Below, in pieces: positions 1 through 9,123 of a stretch of 64,000 bases of DNA (the first letter of the stretch is position 1; every line of letters starts with the position of its first letter). Source of the DNA: Akkermansia muciniphila. Lineage in GTDB: Bacteria > Pseudomonadota > Gammaproteobacteria > Burkholderiales > Burkholderiaceae_C. Where the stretch lies: the NCBI GenBank assembly GCA_943331105.2, contig CALQKH020000003.1:1-64000 (forward strand). The letters are read 5' to 3'. The notes beneath the pieces are model-generated. The model saw only the letters and a program-made list of their open reading frames with translations, ran no database searches and was not told the origin of the DNA. The position numbers and the translations under genes are program-made.

Positions 1-269
1 CCCACCTGAAACAAATGCAGGTCTTGCCGATGCGCCGGGCGCTCCAGCTCCAGCACCACCTTGCCCCCAAAACCAATGTCTTCTTGGGTGATGGTGACGG
101 GGTACCAAGTCAGGCCACGCCGACGGCGCTCTTTGATGCTGGCACTGGCATTTTTGAGCTTGAACTGCGCCTGGTCTTCCTGTTGCTCAAGGTGCATGAG
201 CGCACGCACATGGCGCAGCTCGTGTTCAACAGAGAGATGTGCGGTGGGGGTGGGGTCTTGGTTGGCCAA
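1..269 (-). CDS. N-terminal fragment of a predicted UPF1/IGHMBP2-like superfamily I helicase (AAA ATPase), cut by the window edge
   Basis: An open frame on the minus strand runs off the left edge; about 89 residues are visible. They contain a charged helical stretch rich in Glu, Gln and Lys, then a segment reading RRRRGLTWYPVTI followed by GFGGKVVLELERP. This resembles the start of bacterial IGHMBP2/UPF1-like helicases, where a small beta domain precedes the motor. No Walker motif lies inside the window, so the function is inferred from the N-terminus only. The frame opens immediately after the stop of the phosphatase gene. The first usable start is a TTG at 269; an ATG 25 codons further in is the alternative. 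No strong ribosome-binding site is visible. Confidence 0.5.
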   Translation of the reverse strand, partial: MANQDPTPTAHLSVEHELRHVRALMHLEQQEDQAQFKLKNASASIKERRRRGLTWYPVTITQEDIGFGGKVVLELERPAHRQDLHLFQV

Positions 270-281
270 AAGAGATGGTCT

Positions 282-770
282 TTAACGCTGCACCTTGTGC
301 GTGACGAATTTCACAAGGCCCTCGCTGGCTTCTTCAATCAAATCCAGCACATGCTCAAAGCCCTGGTCTCCACCGTAGTAAGGGTCGGGGATCACCGGGG
401 CCTGCGTGGTGAGCAAAAACTCCGCCAAGCCACGGATCTTGTGTTGGTGCTGTGCGGGGCATCTTTCTTCCAAAAGTGCACGGTTGTCCCAATCCATGGT
501 CAAGAGCAAATCAAAGGTTTCAAAGTCACTGTCCACCACCGGCCTGGCCCTCAGGTGCGCCAGCTCGTAACCTCTTTTGAGCGCATGCTTTTGGCTGCGT
601 TCATCGGGCGGTGCGTCGGGGTGGAAGTTGTGCGTACCTGCCGAGTCCACTTGGACTTTGTGCAATAGGTTTTGCTCAGCCAGCCGTTTGAAGAAAACCG
701 CTTCGGCTGTGGGGCTTCGGCAGATGTTGCCCATGCAGACAAACAGGATTTTGTAAGCATTTTCGTTCAT
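282..770 (-). CDS. Low-molecular-weight protein-tyrosine phosphatase
   Basis: This 162-residue cytoplasmic protein carries the P-loop C-x5-R-S of low-Mr tyrosine phosphatases near the N-terminus (Cys12 to Arg18, VCMGNICRS). It also has the C-terminal DPYYGG segment whose Asp is the general acid. The family removes phosphate from tyrosine residues, often on tyrosine kinases of polysaccharide export, but no capsule genes lie nearby, so the target is unknown. The length is normal for the family. The helicase fragment starts 12 nt downstream in the same direction, so the two may be cotranscribed. Confidence 0.93.
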   Translation of the reverse strand: MNENAYKILFVCMGNICRSPTAEAVFFKRLAEQNLLHKVQVDSAGTHNFHPDAPPDERSQKHALKRGYELAHLRARPVVDSDFETFDLLLTMDWDNRALLEERCPAQHQHKIRGLAEFLLTTQAPVIPDPYYGGDQGFEHVLDLIEEASEGLVKFVTHKVQR

Positions 771-834
771 GTCGTGCGGGGTGCTGGGTGTGTGGGGTCA
801 AAACCTTGACCAAAACAATCGCTGGAAACTCGGA

Positions 835-1278
835 TCATCCACTCTGTTTGACATCGCCCGCCTGAGCAGAAGCGGGCAATCCGAAGACCCGGTCGAAGCA
901 CCAAGTGAATGCGATGGCATAGAAGAAAAAGAAGGCCAGCAGGCCCAAGTTGGCCAGTAAGGCAGCGGTGATCGAAATGTCCAGCCACAGCGACATGACG
1001 GGCAAAAGAATGATGACCAAGCCGCCTTCAAAACCGGCCCCGTGCGCCAGCCGCCGGGCAAAGGAACGGCCACGCACCGATTGACGCGACTCCCAGCGCT
1101 CAAAGAGCCAGTTAAAGACGTAGTTCCACGTCAGCGCAATGCTCGACAACACGACCGCCAGACTCAAGGTGGAGGCAGGCGACTTGTCAAAGGCCAGGCT
1201 TAACACCGGCCCAACCACGGCGATGGCAATGGCTTCGTACAACAAGGCCTGAACAACGCGGCGGGTGGTGGGTGACAT
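835..1278 (-). CDS. PACE-type (proteobacterial antimicrobial compound efflux) small membrane protein
   Basis: A 147-residue inner-membrane protein with four hydrophobic helices arranged as two related pairs, the pattern of the bacterial transmembrane pair domain found in PACE transporters such as AceI. Tell-tale features are the amphipathic N-terminus with RRVVQALLYE, the AxxWNYVFNWLFE segment after helix 2, and the matching AFTWCFDRVF in the second half. Family members export cationic biocides by proton antiport; the substrate here is not known. ATG at 1278 is taken as start. A GTG at 1305 would overlap the queF stop as GTGA and add nine residues; neither has a clear ribosome-binding site. 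Confidence 0.8.
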   Translation of the reverse strand: MSPTTRRVVQALLYEAIAIAVVGPVLSLAFDKSPASTLSLAVVLSSIALTWNYVFNWLFERWESRQSVRGRSFARRLAHGAGFEGGLVIILLPVMSLWLDISITAALLANLGLLAFFFFYAIAFTWCFDRVFGLPASAQAGDVKQSG

Positions 1279-1301
1279 GTTGGGGAACGGGGTGAAGGGG
1301 T

Positions 1302-2147
1302 TCACTGCCGAGCCGTGCGCACGTTGGGAGGCAGCGCACCGGGCGCGCTGGTGCGCCAAGGGTTGATGTCCAGCCCACCGCGCCGGGTGTAGCGGGCGTA
1401 CACCGTCAGGGTGGTGGGTTTGCAGCGCGTCCAGATGTCCATGAAGATGCGTTCTACGCATTGCTCATGAAACTCGTTGTGGTTGCGAAAACTCACGATG
1501 TATTGCAGCAGGCCCGCTTGCTCGATCTGCGGGCCACTGTAGGTGATTTGCACGCTGCCCCAATCGGGCTGGCCCGTCACCAAACAATTGCTTTTGAGCA
1601 AGTGGCTGACCAGGGTTTCGCTCACAGGCAGCTCTTCGGCGTTGGCGCTCAACAAGTCAGGCGCAGGCTCGTAACGTGTGCACTCAATGTCCATGCGGTC
1701 CAGGTTCAGGCCGTCGAGCTCGTGCACCGGTTCGGCGTCAAACTGTTCTTGCAGCAGCAGCTTCACGCCCACACTGGCCTGCACCGCGCCACCGTGCCAG
1801 GTGGCTGCGCTGATGTCGCGGCGGATCATGTCGCGCACCACGTCGGCGCTGTCTAGGCGCGTGTTGTTGAAGCTGTTGAGGTACAGCTTGAAGGACTTGC
1901 TCTCGACAATGTGCGTGCTTTCGGCAGGCACGGTGATGTGCGCCAGCGCCACCTGCGGCTTGCCTTTGGTGTTGAGCCAGGACAGCTCGAACGCGGTCCA
2001 CATATCGGCCCCAAAAAACACCGGCTGCCCGGTGACGCCGATCTCGGCCCGCTTGGTGGCGCGGGGAATGGGGAACAGCAAGCTGGCGTCGTACTGGTCC
2101 ACATAGGCACTGGACTTGCCCAGCTGCGATTGTTCGGGGGTGTTCAT
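1302..2147 (-). CDS. queF: NADPH-dependent 7-cyano-7-deazaguanine reductase QueF (long form)
   Basis: QueF reduces preQ0 to preQ1 in queuosine biosynthesis. The 281-residue length corresponds to the long, tandem T-fold form. The family signature [12 protein letters not shown] lies at residues 82-93. The catalytic cysteine that forms the thioimide with the nitrile is Cys188 ([12 protein letters not shown]), with the conserved Asp195 following. The start codon overlaps the stop of yaaA by four bases (ATGA), which indicates translational coupling. No other queuosine gene is in the window. Confidence 0.97.
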   Translation of the reverse strand: MNTPEQSQLGKSSAYVDQYDASLLFPIPRATKRAEIGVTGQPVFFGADMWTAFELSWLNTKGKPQVALAHITVPAESTHIVESKSFKLYLNSFNNTRLDSADVVRDMIRRDISAATWHGGAVQASVGVKLLLQEQFDAEPVHELDGLNLDRMDIECTRYEPAPDLLSANAEELPVSETLVSHLLKSNCLVTGQPDWGSVQITYSGPQIEQAGLLQYIVSFRNHNEFHEQCVERIFMDIWTRCKPTTLTVYARYTRRGGLDINPWRTSAPGALPPNVRTARQ

Positions 2148-2920
2148 GCTTGCACCTTGCGACGGAACACCAGACGGTCGGGTTCAGAGACAGCGGCGTC
2201 ATAGGCATAGCCTTCCAGGTCAAAGCCCAGCAGGCCTTCCGGGTGGGTGATGCGGTTTTGCACCGCATACCGCGCCATCAGGCCCCGCGCCCGTTTGGCG
2301 TTGAAGCTGATGATTTTGTATTTGCCGCCTTTGAAGTCTTCAAACACGCATTCGATCACGCGGGCCTTGAGGGTTTTGCGGTCCACCGACTTGAAATACT
2401 CTTGCGAGGCCAAGTTGACGATGACCGGGGTTTTGTCTTGGGCCAGCTGGGCGTTCAGGTATTCGGCAATTTGCGGTCCCCAAAATTTGTAAAGGTTGCT
2501 GCCCTTGTCGGTCTGCAGTGTGGTGCCCATTTCCAGGCGGTAGGGCTGCATCCAGTCCAGCGGGCGCAGCACGCCATACAGACCGCTCAAAATGCCCACA
2601 TGGGTTTGCGCCCAGTCCAGGTCTTGCGCCGACAGGGTCTTGGCGTCCAGGCCCTCGTACACGTCACCATTGAAGGCCAGCACGGCTTGCTTGGCATTTT
2701 TGGCGGTGAACTTAGGGGTCCAGGCTTCGTAGCGGGCCACGTTCAGGGCCGACAGTGCGTCCGACAAGTCCATCAGCTCGGCGATTTGCTGGGGCGACTT
2801 TTGGCGCAGCACCTCAATGAGGGCCTGCGATTGCGGCACAAACTGCGGCAGCGTGTGGGGCACGCCTGCGGCGGGGGTTTCGTAGTCCAGAGATTTGGCG
2901 GGTGACAATAAGAACAACAT
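2144..2920 (-). CDS. yaaA: Peroxide stress protein YaaA (DUF328 family)
   Basis: YaaA-family proteins limit free iron and protect DNA and proteins during peroxide stress. The product starts [16 protein letters not shown], the family N-terminus, and at 258 residues matches the usual length. Two in-frame ATGs exist (2929 and 2920). The second is preferred because AAAGGA sits 8 nt upstream of it, whereas the first overlaps that site. The start codon shares the sequence CATG with the ATG of divergent truC, so each gene's ribosome-binding region lies inside the other's coding region or at its edge. Downstream it overlaps queF by four bases. Confidence 0.95.
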   Translation of the reverse strand: MLFLLSPAKSLDYETPAAGVPHTLPQFVPQSQALIEVLRQKSPQQIAELMDLSDALSALNVARYEAWTPKFTAKNAKQAVLAFNGDVYEGLDAKTLSAQDLDWAQTHVGILSGLYGVLRPLDWMQPYRLEMGTTLQTDKGSNLYKFWGPQIAEYLNAQLAQDKTPVIVNLASQEYFKSVDRKTLKARVIECVFEDFKGGKYKIISFNAKRARGLMARYAVQNRITHPEGLLGFDLEGYAYDAAVSEPDRLVFRRKVQA

Positions 2921-3662
2921 GCTCGACATCCTTTACCTGGACGATTATCTCGCCATCGTGCACAAACCTGCGGGCTGGCTGGTGCATCGCACCCCGCTGG
3001 ACAAGGGTGAAACCCGCTTTGTGCTGCAAACCCTGCGCGAACAGATCGGGCGGCATGTCTGGCCCGTGCACCGCTTGGACAAAGGCACCAGCGGCGTGTT
3101 GCTGTTTACACTGAGCGCCGATGTGGCGCGAACGCTGGGGCAAGCTTTTGAGTCAGGCGCGGGCCTGCACAAAACTTACCGGGCCATCGTGCGCGGCTGG
3201 CCTTTGGACCAAGGCCTGATTGACCACCCCTTGAAGCGCATGCCCGACGACATGCGCACCGAGCGCACAGAAGTGCAGCCCGCCCAAAGCCGCTTTGCTA
3301 CATTGCGCCGCTTTGAGTTGCCAATACCGCAGAACCGGCCCCAGTCCCAACCCCAGCAAGGCTTTGCCAGTACTCGCTGCGCCGAAGTGGCTCTGGAGCC
3401 GCTGACAGGCCGTCGCCATCAACTGCGGCGCCACATGAAGCACATCGCGCACCCGATCATTGGTGACGCCACGCACGGCAAAGGGCCGCTGAACCGCGCG
3501 GTGGCTGATTTGATCGGGCTGCAGCGGTTGTGGCTGCACGCGGAAAGTCTGGAACTGCCCCACCCCGTCAGCGGGCAGTTGCTGACCATCGATGCGCCAT
3601 TGCAAGCTGAATGGGTCATTTGGGACGAATTTCCAGAATGCCCGAGTGCGGGCAGTGATTGA
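2919..3662 (+). CDS. truC: RluA-family pseudouridine synthase, TruC-like (tRNA pseudouridine-65)
   Basis: The 247-residue protein begins with [20 protein letters not shown], as TruC does, and carries the catalytic motif [12 protein letters not shown] with Asp54 as nucleophile. The [18 protein letters not shown] segment further on is the conserved RNA-binding end of the RluA fold. TruC modifies U65 of certain tRNAs, but other RluA members act on rRNA, so the exact target is inferred from similarity. ATG at 2919 gives the canonical start; a TTG at 2895 lies further upstream and would run deeper into yaaA. Confidence 0.88.
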   Translation: MLDILYLDDYLAIVHKPAGWLVHRTPLDKGETRFVLQTLREQIGRHVWPVHRLDKGTSGVLLFTLSADVARTLGQAFESGAGLHKTYRAIVRGWPLDQGLIDHPLKRMPDDMRTERTEVQPAQSRFATLRRFELPIPQNRPQSQPQQGFASTRCAEVALEPLTGRRHQLRRHMKHIAHPIIGDATHGKGPLNRAVADLIGLQRLWLHAESLELPHPVSGQLLTIDAPLQAEWVIWDEFPECPSAGSD

Positions 3663-3794
3663 TGTCACGCAGAAGATAAGCCTCGCCTCTTGATTTGCCT
3701 AAGATCGCACGTTTCGCGTTGGGATTGCCGCCCAATTGCCCATGCCGCGCTGGCTGTGCCAGCGCCACCCATGCCACCCTCCACGCCCCACACC

Positions 3795-4916
3795 ATGAGC
3801 CTGCTGTTCACCCCCTTCACCTTCAACGCACCCTCCGGACCCCTCACCCTGCCCAACCGCATCGTGATCGCACCCATGTGCCAATACTCGGCCGACAACG
3901 GCCAGGCCACCGATTGGCACCTGACACACTGGACCAACTTGCTCAACAGCGGCGCGGGCCTGTTCACCATCGAGGCCACAGCCGTGTCGGCCGTGGGCCG
4001 CATCAGCCCCGGCTGCTTGGGCCTGTGGGACGATGCCACGCAAGCGGCGCTGGGTGACAAACTGCACCGTGCCCGCCGCTTGGCCCCGCACATGCCCGTG
4101 TGCATCCAAATCGGCCATGCAGGCCGCAAGGCATCGAGCGCTGCCCCTTGGGATGGCGGCATGCTGATCGCCCCCGAAGACGGTGGCTGGCAGCCCGTGG
4201 CCCCGAGCGCCCTGCCCCACCTGCCCAATGAAGCGTCTCCCACCGAGATGAGCCTGGCCGACATCGCACAACTCAAGGCCGACTTTGTCAACACCGCCCG
4301 CCGCAGCCACGAACTGGGCATTGAGGCCATCGAGTTGCACGCAGCGCACGGTTATTTGCTGCACGAGTTTCTGTCGCCGATTTCCAACCAGCGCACCGAC
4401 GCGTATGGTGGCTCGTTTGAAAACCGCATTCGCTTGCCGATGGAGGTCTTCAAAGCGGTGCGCGAGGCTTTTGGCGGGACGCTGGGCATGCGTATTTCGG
4501 GCACCGACTGGGTCGATGGTGGCTGGACGGTTGAAGACACCGCAGAGCTGTCTGTCCAGCTCAAACAAGCCGGGGCGCAGTTCGTGCACATCTCATCGGG
4601 CGGTGTCTCGCCTTTGCAAAAAATTGCCTTGGGGCCAGAGTACCAAGTGCACTTGGCCAAAGCGGTCAAGGCCAAATCGGACCTGACCACCATCGCCGTG
4701 GGCCTGATCACAGAGCCTGCTCAGGCTGAAGCTGTGCTGCAGCGTGGCGACGCCGATCTGGTGGCGTTGGCCCGCAGCTTTCTGTACAAGCCGCGCTGGG
4801 GCTGGGAAGCGGCCGTGGCCCTGGGCGGCACCGTCGACTCACAACACCAGTACTGGCGCAGCCTGCCTCGCGAAGCCAAAAACATTTTCAATGACGCCAA
4901 GATTGGCATGCGCTGA
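3795..4916 (+). CDS. NADH:flavin oxidoreductase of the old yellow enzyme family (YqjM/XenA-like)
   Basis: A 373-residue FMN-dependent TIM-barrel ene-reductase. The N-terminal APMCQYSA motif with Cys29 is typical of the thermophilic-like class (YqjM), where this Cys tunes the flavin. QIGHAGRKAS and the active-site pair in ELHAAHGYLLHEFLSP are present, as is GGSFENRIRLP. Such enzymes reduce activated C=C bonds or nitro groups; the natural substrate is unknown. An ATG at 3771 would add eight residues. It lies 32 nt upstream of a Bug-type receptor in the same direction. Confidence 0.9.
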   Translation: MSLLFTPFTFNAPSGPLTLPNRIVIAPMCQYSADNGQATDWHLTHWTNLLNSGAGLFTIEATAVSAVGRISPGCLGLWDDATQAALGDKLHRARRLAPHMPVCIQIGHAGRKASSAAPWDGGMLIAPEDGGWQPVAPSALPHLPNEASPTEMSLADIAQLKADFVNTARRSHELGIEAIELHAAHGYLLHEFLSPISNQRTDAYGGSFENRIRLPMEVFKAVREAFGGTLGMRISGTDWVDGGWTVEDTAELSVQLKQAGAQFVHISSGGVSPLQKIALGPEYQVHLAKAVKAKSDLTTIAVGLITEPAQAEAVLQRGDADLVALARSFLYKPRWGWEAAVALGGTVDSQHQYWRSLPREAKNIFNDAKIGMR

Positions 4917-4948
4917 TTTCATAAAACCACAGCAAGAGAGAGAGACTC

Positions 4949-5920
4949 ATGAGCACACGTCGCCATTTATCCAAACTGCTGGCCTTGGCCACTCTGTGCG
5001 CCCCCTTGGCCTTGATGGCCCAGGCCTTCCCCAGCAAGCCGATCACCCTGGTGGTGCCCGTGCCGCCAGGCGGCCTGGTGGATACATCGGCCCGCCTGAT
5101 CTCTGAGCCTTTGGGCCGTTTGATGGGCCAGTCGGTCGTGATCGACAACAAAGGTGGTGCCAGCGGCAACTTGGCTTACCAACAGGTGGCACGCAGCCCC
5201 AAAGATGGCCACACTTTGCTGGTGTCTTACTCGGGGTACCACATTGCCAACCCCATACTCATGAGCAAACTGCCATGGGAGTTGAAAGATTTGACACCCG
5301 TGGGCTTGATCACCGTGGCCACCAACGTGGTGGCGGTGCACCCCTCGGTGCCGGCCAACAACATGCGTGAATTCATCGCGTTTTTGAAGCAAAACCCAGG
5401 CAAGCTGAACTATGCCTCTCAAGGCAATGGTTCGGTCTCTCACATCGGCACCGAAATCTTCAAGCAACAAACTGCCGTGGATTTGGTGCATGTGCCCTAC
5501 AAGGGTTCGGGCCAGGCCATTGCTGATGTGTTGGCTGGCCAGGTTCAGGTGTTCATGACCACACCGCCCTCGGTGATGCAACACATCCAGGCGGGCAAGC
5601 TCAAGGCGCTGGCTGTGACGGGCAAAAAACGCCACCCCGGCATGCCCCAAGTGCCCACCATGGCCGAAGCGGGTTACCCCAACATTGATCTGGAAGCTTG
5701 GGTGGCCCTGTACGCCCCTGCCGGCACGCCAACAGCCACCGTGAACCAACTGGCTGATGCGGTCAAGCGCAGTCTGGACTTGCCCGAGAGCAAGCAGCGG
5801 GCTGACCAAGCGGGCATTGAGGTGCGCTTTCTTCCTCCAGCCGATATGACCAAACTGCTGGACCGAGAAATCGCAGACTGGACCCAGGCCATCAAGACGG
5901 CCAACATCAAGTTGGATTGA
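4949..5920 (+). CDS. Bug-family tripartite tricarboxylate transporter substrate-binding protein
   Basis: This 323-residue periplasmic protein has a signal peptide ending near ALMAQA. The mature part starts with the family hallmark FPSKPITLVVPVPPGG, followed by VVIDNKGGASG and the VPYKGSGQAIADVLAGQVQ segment that forms part of the ligand pocket. Bug receptors bind small carboxylates or aromatic acids. There is no TctA/TctB membrane pair in the window, so it is an orphan. AGAGAGAGA precedes the ATG. It follows the OYE gene closely and ends at a rho-independent terminator. Confidence 0.92.
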   Translation: MSTRRHLSKLLALATLCAPLALMAQAFPSKPITLVVPVPPGGLVDTSARLISEPLGRLMGQSVVIDNKGGASGNLAYQQVARSPKDGHTLLVSYSGYHIANPILMSKLPWELKDLTPVGLITVATNVVAVHPSVPANNMREFIAFLKQNPGKLNYASQGNGSVSHIGTEIFKQQTAVDLVHVPYKGSGQAIADVLAGQVQVFMTTPPSVMQHIQAGKLKALAVTGKKRHPGMPQVPTMAEAGYPNIDLEAWVALYAPAGTPTATVNQLADAVKRSLDLPESKQRADQAGIEVRFLPPADMTKLLDREIADWTQAIKTANIKLD

Positions 5921-5943
5921 AAAAAGCCCCGCATCTGCGAGGC
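5919..5943 (-). terminator. Rho-independent terminator of the alpha/beta hydrolase gene (minus strand)
   Basis: Read on the minus strand, GCCTCGC, a four-base AGAT loop and GCGGGGC form a seven-pair stem (one G-T pair) followed by six T residues. It lies just past the hydrolase stop and immediately after the convergent Bug gene. Confidence 0.75.
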
Positions 5944-5952
5944 TGAGAAACC

Positions 5953-5991
5953 AAGTCCCAGTGGTACTAACGCTGGGACTTTTTGTTTTTT
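5953..5991 (+). terminator. Rho-independent terminator of the Bug receptor gene
   Basis: AAGTCCCAG at 5953-5961 pairs with CTGGGACTT at 5973-5981 around an 11-nt loop, followed by a T-rich tract. The T-tract touches the stop codon of the convergent hydrolase gene. Confidence 0.85.
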
Positions 5992-6856
5992 AAAGCGCGA
6001 TCAACTGTTTGGCCAGAGCGTTCAGTCGTGTACCTGGACGCGTCAAATCGGTGACGATGCTGAAGTGGTTAAGGCCGCCCAAGTCTTCGCATACGGGCAC
6101 GGTTTTGGGGCCCCAAGCTTGGTGAATCAAACGGTTGTGGCGCAAAAATTCGGGGCTTTCGTCGCCACCGGCCACGGTGTACAGCACACCTTGGCGTGGA
6201 CGCTGCCATCTGGCGGGGCTGGCCATGCGCACATGGGCCGGGGTGATGCGCAAATCGGCCTGCACAAACGGCGTTTTACGAATAGGCTCCAAGTCAAACA
6301 AGCCAGAGATCGACATGGCTTTGCGGACCAGGCCCGCAGGCAAATCGGGCCCCACTTGCTTCCAGTGGCATCCCAGCAACATGGCCGCCAAATGGCCGCC
6401 CGCTGAATGGCCAATGGCACTGATGCGGCTGCGGTCACCACCATGCTCGGCAATGTGCCGCCAGACCCAGGCGGTGGCCTTGGCCATCTGCAAACCGATG
6501 TCGGGGATGGTGACGGGTTGCTCGGGGGTGCCGGGGCACAAGGCGTAATTGACCACCACCACACAGGCACCCATGTCACGCAGGGCTGGGGCCACAAAAG
6601 AGTGGTCGGATTTGTCGAGGCTGCGCCAGTAACCACCGTGGATGAAGATCACCACAGGCGCGTTGGCGTCTTGGGCCGGGAAGATGTCCAGCGTCTCGCC
6701 GGGGCCTTCGCCATAGCGCACATCGAGCGTGGACTTCAGTTGGGCGCGGGCTGTCACCGACGCGTTTTGCCAATGGGCAAAATGGTCGGCGAAGTCGGGC
6801 ACCAAAGCCCGGTTGTTGTACATGCGATCGTGCCATTCGGCATTTTTGATGGCCAT
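5990..6856 (-). CDS. Alpha/beta hydrolase (BD-FAE / kynurenine-formamidase-like esterase)
   Basis: The 288-residue cytoplasmic protein has the oxyanion-hole motif HGGYWR at residues 73-78 and the nucleophile elbow GHSAGG with Ser151. HGGYW and the preceding LDIFPA segment resemble arylformamidases and feruloyl-esterase-like hydrolases. The substrate cannot be read from the sequence; no other kynurenine gene is nearby. It lies 16 nt behind a TonB-dependent receptor with AAGGAGAC before its ATG, so the two form an operon. An ester ligand, for example a hydrolysable siderophore, is a possible but unproven link. Confidence 0.85.
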   Translation of the reverse strand: MAIKNAEWHDRMYNNRALVPDFADHFAHWQNASVTARAQLKSTLDVRYGEGPGETLDIFPAQDANAPVVIFIHGGYWRSLDKSDHSFVAPALRDMGACVVVVNYALCPGTPEQPVTIPDIGLQMAKATAWVWRHIAEHGGDRSRISAIGHSAGGHLAAMLLGCHWKQVGPDLPAGLVRKAMSISGLFDLEPIRKTPFVQADLRITPAHVRMASPARWQRPRQGVLYTVAGGDESPEFLRHNRLIHQAWGPKTVPVCEDLGGLNHFSIVTDLTRPGTRLNALAKQLIAL

Positions 6857-6872
6857 GCGGGTCTCCTTGAAA

Positions 6873-9056
6873 TCAGATTTTCATTTCCAGGCGCAGTTGG
6901 ACATTGCGCCAGTTGCGGTCGGTGGTGCGCGATGCTTCTCTGAAGGTGCCGTTGTCAAAGGTGCTGGCGGTGATGTAGTCGCGCGGCTGCAAATTGCTGA
7001 CCGTCAGCCGAACGGCACTGGCGGGCGAAATGCGCCACAAGCCGTACACATCGACCACCCGTTTGACGCCTTGGTAAAACATGGCCTGCTCGGTGCGGCG
7101 CGTGTCGTAGTCCGGGTTCCAGTTGAGGTTGCCGCCCAGGGTCAAGGGGATGCGGCGAATCCGGTAGTCGGCGCCCAGGTTGGCCGTCATGTCAGGTTGC
7201 TGATCAAGCCGGTTGTTGGGGCCAGGCACTTGCTTGACATTGGAGCCAAAAAAACTGACGTTGCTGCGGATGTCGATCGGCAGAGCATCGGTGAAGGCTT
7301 GGTTGAGCCGGAACTTCGCTTCCAACTCCAGGCCCTGGGTCGATGCATCGCCAATGTTGATGGGGGATGACACGAAGCGACCGTTTTGCTGCGTCACGGT
7401 GTAACGGATCAGGTCGGTGATTTCTCGGCGAAAGACGTTGGCACTGAGCACGCCACCGCCGGCAAGATAACGCTCAAAGGCCACATCGATGCCGGTGGCC
7501 AATTCGGGCCTGAGGTCTGGGTTACCAATGCGGTCAGGACGGGTGGGGCGGCTGATCACTTCACCCGAGCTCACGGGGCGCGCCATCAGGTTGTGCAAGG
7601 TGGGGGTTCGGTAGCTGCGCGTCAAGCTCATGCGCACCTGGTCTCGCTTGGCGGGATCGGGTTTCCACAAGGCATGCAGCAAAGGGGTCCACACAGAACT
7701 GGTGTTGGATTTCAAGCCCGAGGTGGCGTTCGCCTCGGTCGTGATGGTCTCGTAACGCAAGCCGGTATGGGCAGACCAATGGCGGTTGATTTTGAATTCG
7801 TCTTGGGCATAGGCTGCCCAACGCAGGGTGCTGGCCGTTAAATCGCCTGCGTTGTCATCCAGCAAGCCCCGGGCCTCTTCAACACGGCGCACGCCTTCCA
7901 GTTCCACGCCGCTGACCACTTGGTGGCCGTTGTCCATGGCACGGGTCCACTTGCTGCTCAGGCTGCCAGATCGGTCGACAAAATTCTGGAATTGCGTGGT
8001 GTTCAGCAACAAAGGGGGGCTAGCGCTCGGCGTGGTCAGGGTCTGGTCCATCCGCAGGTCGTACTCGGACTGGCCCACACCAAAGCGCACTTCCAAGCGG
8101 TCATCGGCGGACAGGCGTTGGGCCCATTGGCCATTGAGCCGCGCCATGGCAAAACGACTTTGGTTGAGCGTTTGTGCAGTTTCAGAGGCCACACCACCTG
8201 TGTCCAAACGGTTGGCTTGAATCAGGCCATTGCCTGCGAAGTCCGAATACACCACAAAAGGGGTCAAGGTCAGGGTCTTGCCTTGCTCGCCCCGCCATTG
8301 CAGCCGCGCATTGGCATGAATGGCTTGTCGCCGGCCCAGAGATTCGTTGCTGCGGGTGCTGTCGCCCAAGACATTGGAAGAGATCACTGTGCTGCTCGAG
8401 TCGGGTCGGTATTGGTCAGTCACCGACATGGTGAGCGTGCCTGTTAATGGCTGGATGTTGAGGTTGTGCACCCAATTGAGCGAGGTAGAGTCATGGCCGT
8501 ACTCTCGCGAGCGGGTGATCTTCAAATCATCGGGGTTGGCCTTTTGGCCTTCGCGCAAAACAATGTTGATGGTGCCCGCAATGGCGCGGGCGCCTGTTTC
8601 TGCGGTGGGCGCACGCAATATTTCGATGCGCTCGACCTGTTCGGGCAGCAAACTGTCAATGGAAAAACCAGGTGGCAGGCGCTCGCCGTCGAGCAAAATT
8701 TGGGTGTAGCCACCGCCCAGACCACGCATGCGGATCGCACCACCGCGCCCAGGCACACCCTGCACGGTCACGCCCGGCAGGCGTTTGAGGACTTCGCCCA
8801 AATTGGCATCGCCTTGTTTTTGAATCTCTTCGCGACCAATGATGATTTTGGCTGCCGAAGACTCTCGCCGCATCTCGGTGTCGTTGTTGCGGTTGCCCCG
8901 CACCTCCACTTGACCCAGATCGGTTGCGTTGGCGGCCCCTGCAGGGGGGGACGCGTTTTGCGCCAAAGCAGCCCAAGGAAGAACAACAAAGCCTGCCATG
9001 GCCCATTGGATGGCCATCGCAAGCGGTTTCAGACAGTGGTTTGTAGTGCGGAGCAT
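6873..9056 (-). CDS. TonB-dependent outer-membrane receptor
   Basis: The 727-residue protein has an N-terminal signal peptide ending near WAALAQ. A plug domain follows (about residues 50-165) with LKRLPGVTV, RMRGLGGGYTQILLDGE and the VERIEILRAP segment. The rest is a long beta-barrel. Such receptors import iron complexes or other large ligands using TonB energy. The final residues NVQLRLEMKI lack the usual terminal aromatic residue. No TonB, ExbB or ABC genes are next to it. Its partner downstream is an esterase-like hydrolase, which may process the imported ligand. Confidence 0.92.
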   Translation of the reverse strand: MLRTTNHCLKPLAMAIQWAMAGFVVLPWAALAQNASPPAGAANATDLGQVEVRGNRNNDTEMRRESSAAKIIIGREEIQKQGDANLGEVLKRLPGVTVQGVPGRGGAIRMRGLGGGYTQILLDGERLPPGFSIDSLLPEQVERIEILRAPTAETGARAIAGTINIVLREGQKANPDDLKITRSREYGHDSTSLNWVHNLNIQPLTGTLTMSVTDQYRPDSSSTVISSNVLGDSTRSNESLGRRQAIHANARLQWRGEQGKTLTLTPFVVYSDFAGNGLIQANRLDTGGVASETAQTLNQSRFAMARLNGQWAQRLSADDRLEVRFGVGQSEYDLRMDQTLTTPSASPPLLLNTTQFQNFVDRSGSLSSKWTRAMDNGHQVVSGVELEGVRRVEEARGLLDDNAGDLTASTLRWAAYAQDEFKINRHWSAHTGLRYETITTEANATSGLKSNTSSVWTPLLHALWKPDPAKRDQVRMSLTRSYRTPTLHNLMARPVSSGEVISRPTRPDRIGNPDLRPELATGIDVAFERYLAGGGVLSANVFRREITDLIRYTVTQQNGRFVSSPINIGDASTQGLELEAKFRLNQAFTDALPIDIRSNVSFFGSNVKQVPGPNNRLDQQPDMTANLGADYRIRRIPLTLGGNLNWNPDYDTRRTEQAMFYQGVKRVVDVYGLWRISPASAVRLTVSNLQPRDYITASTFDNGTFREASRTTDRNWRNVQLRLEMKI

Positions 9057-9123
9057 CGTGTGATTTTGACAGGGGCCAGCGACTGTGGTGTGTCACCCCC
9101 GCAAAACCCAGCCCGCTCAGTGA

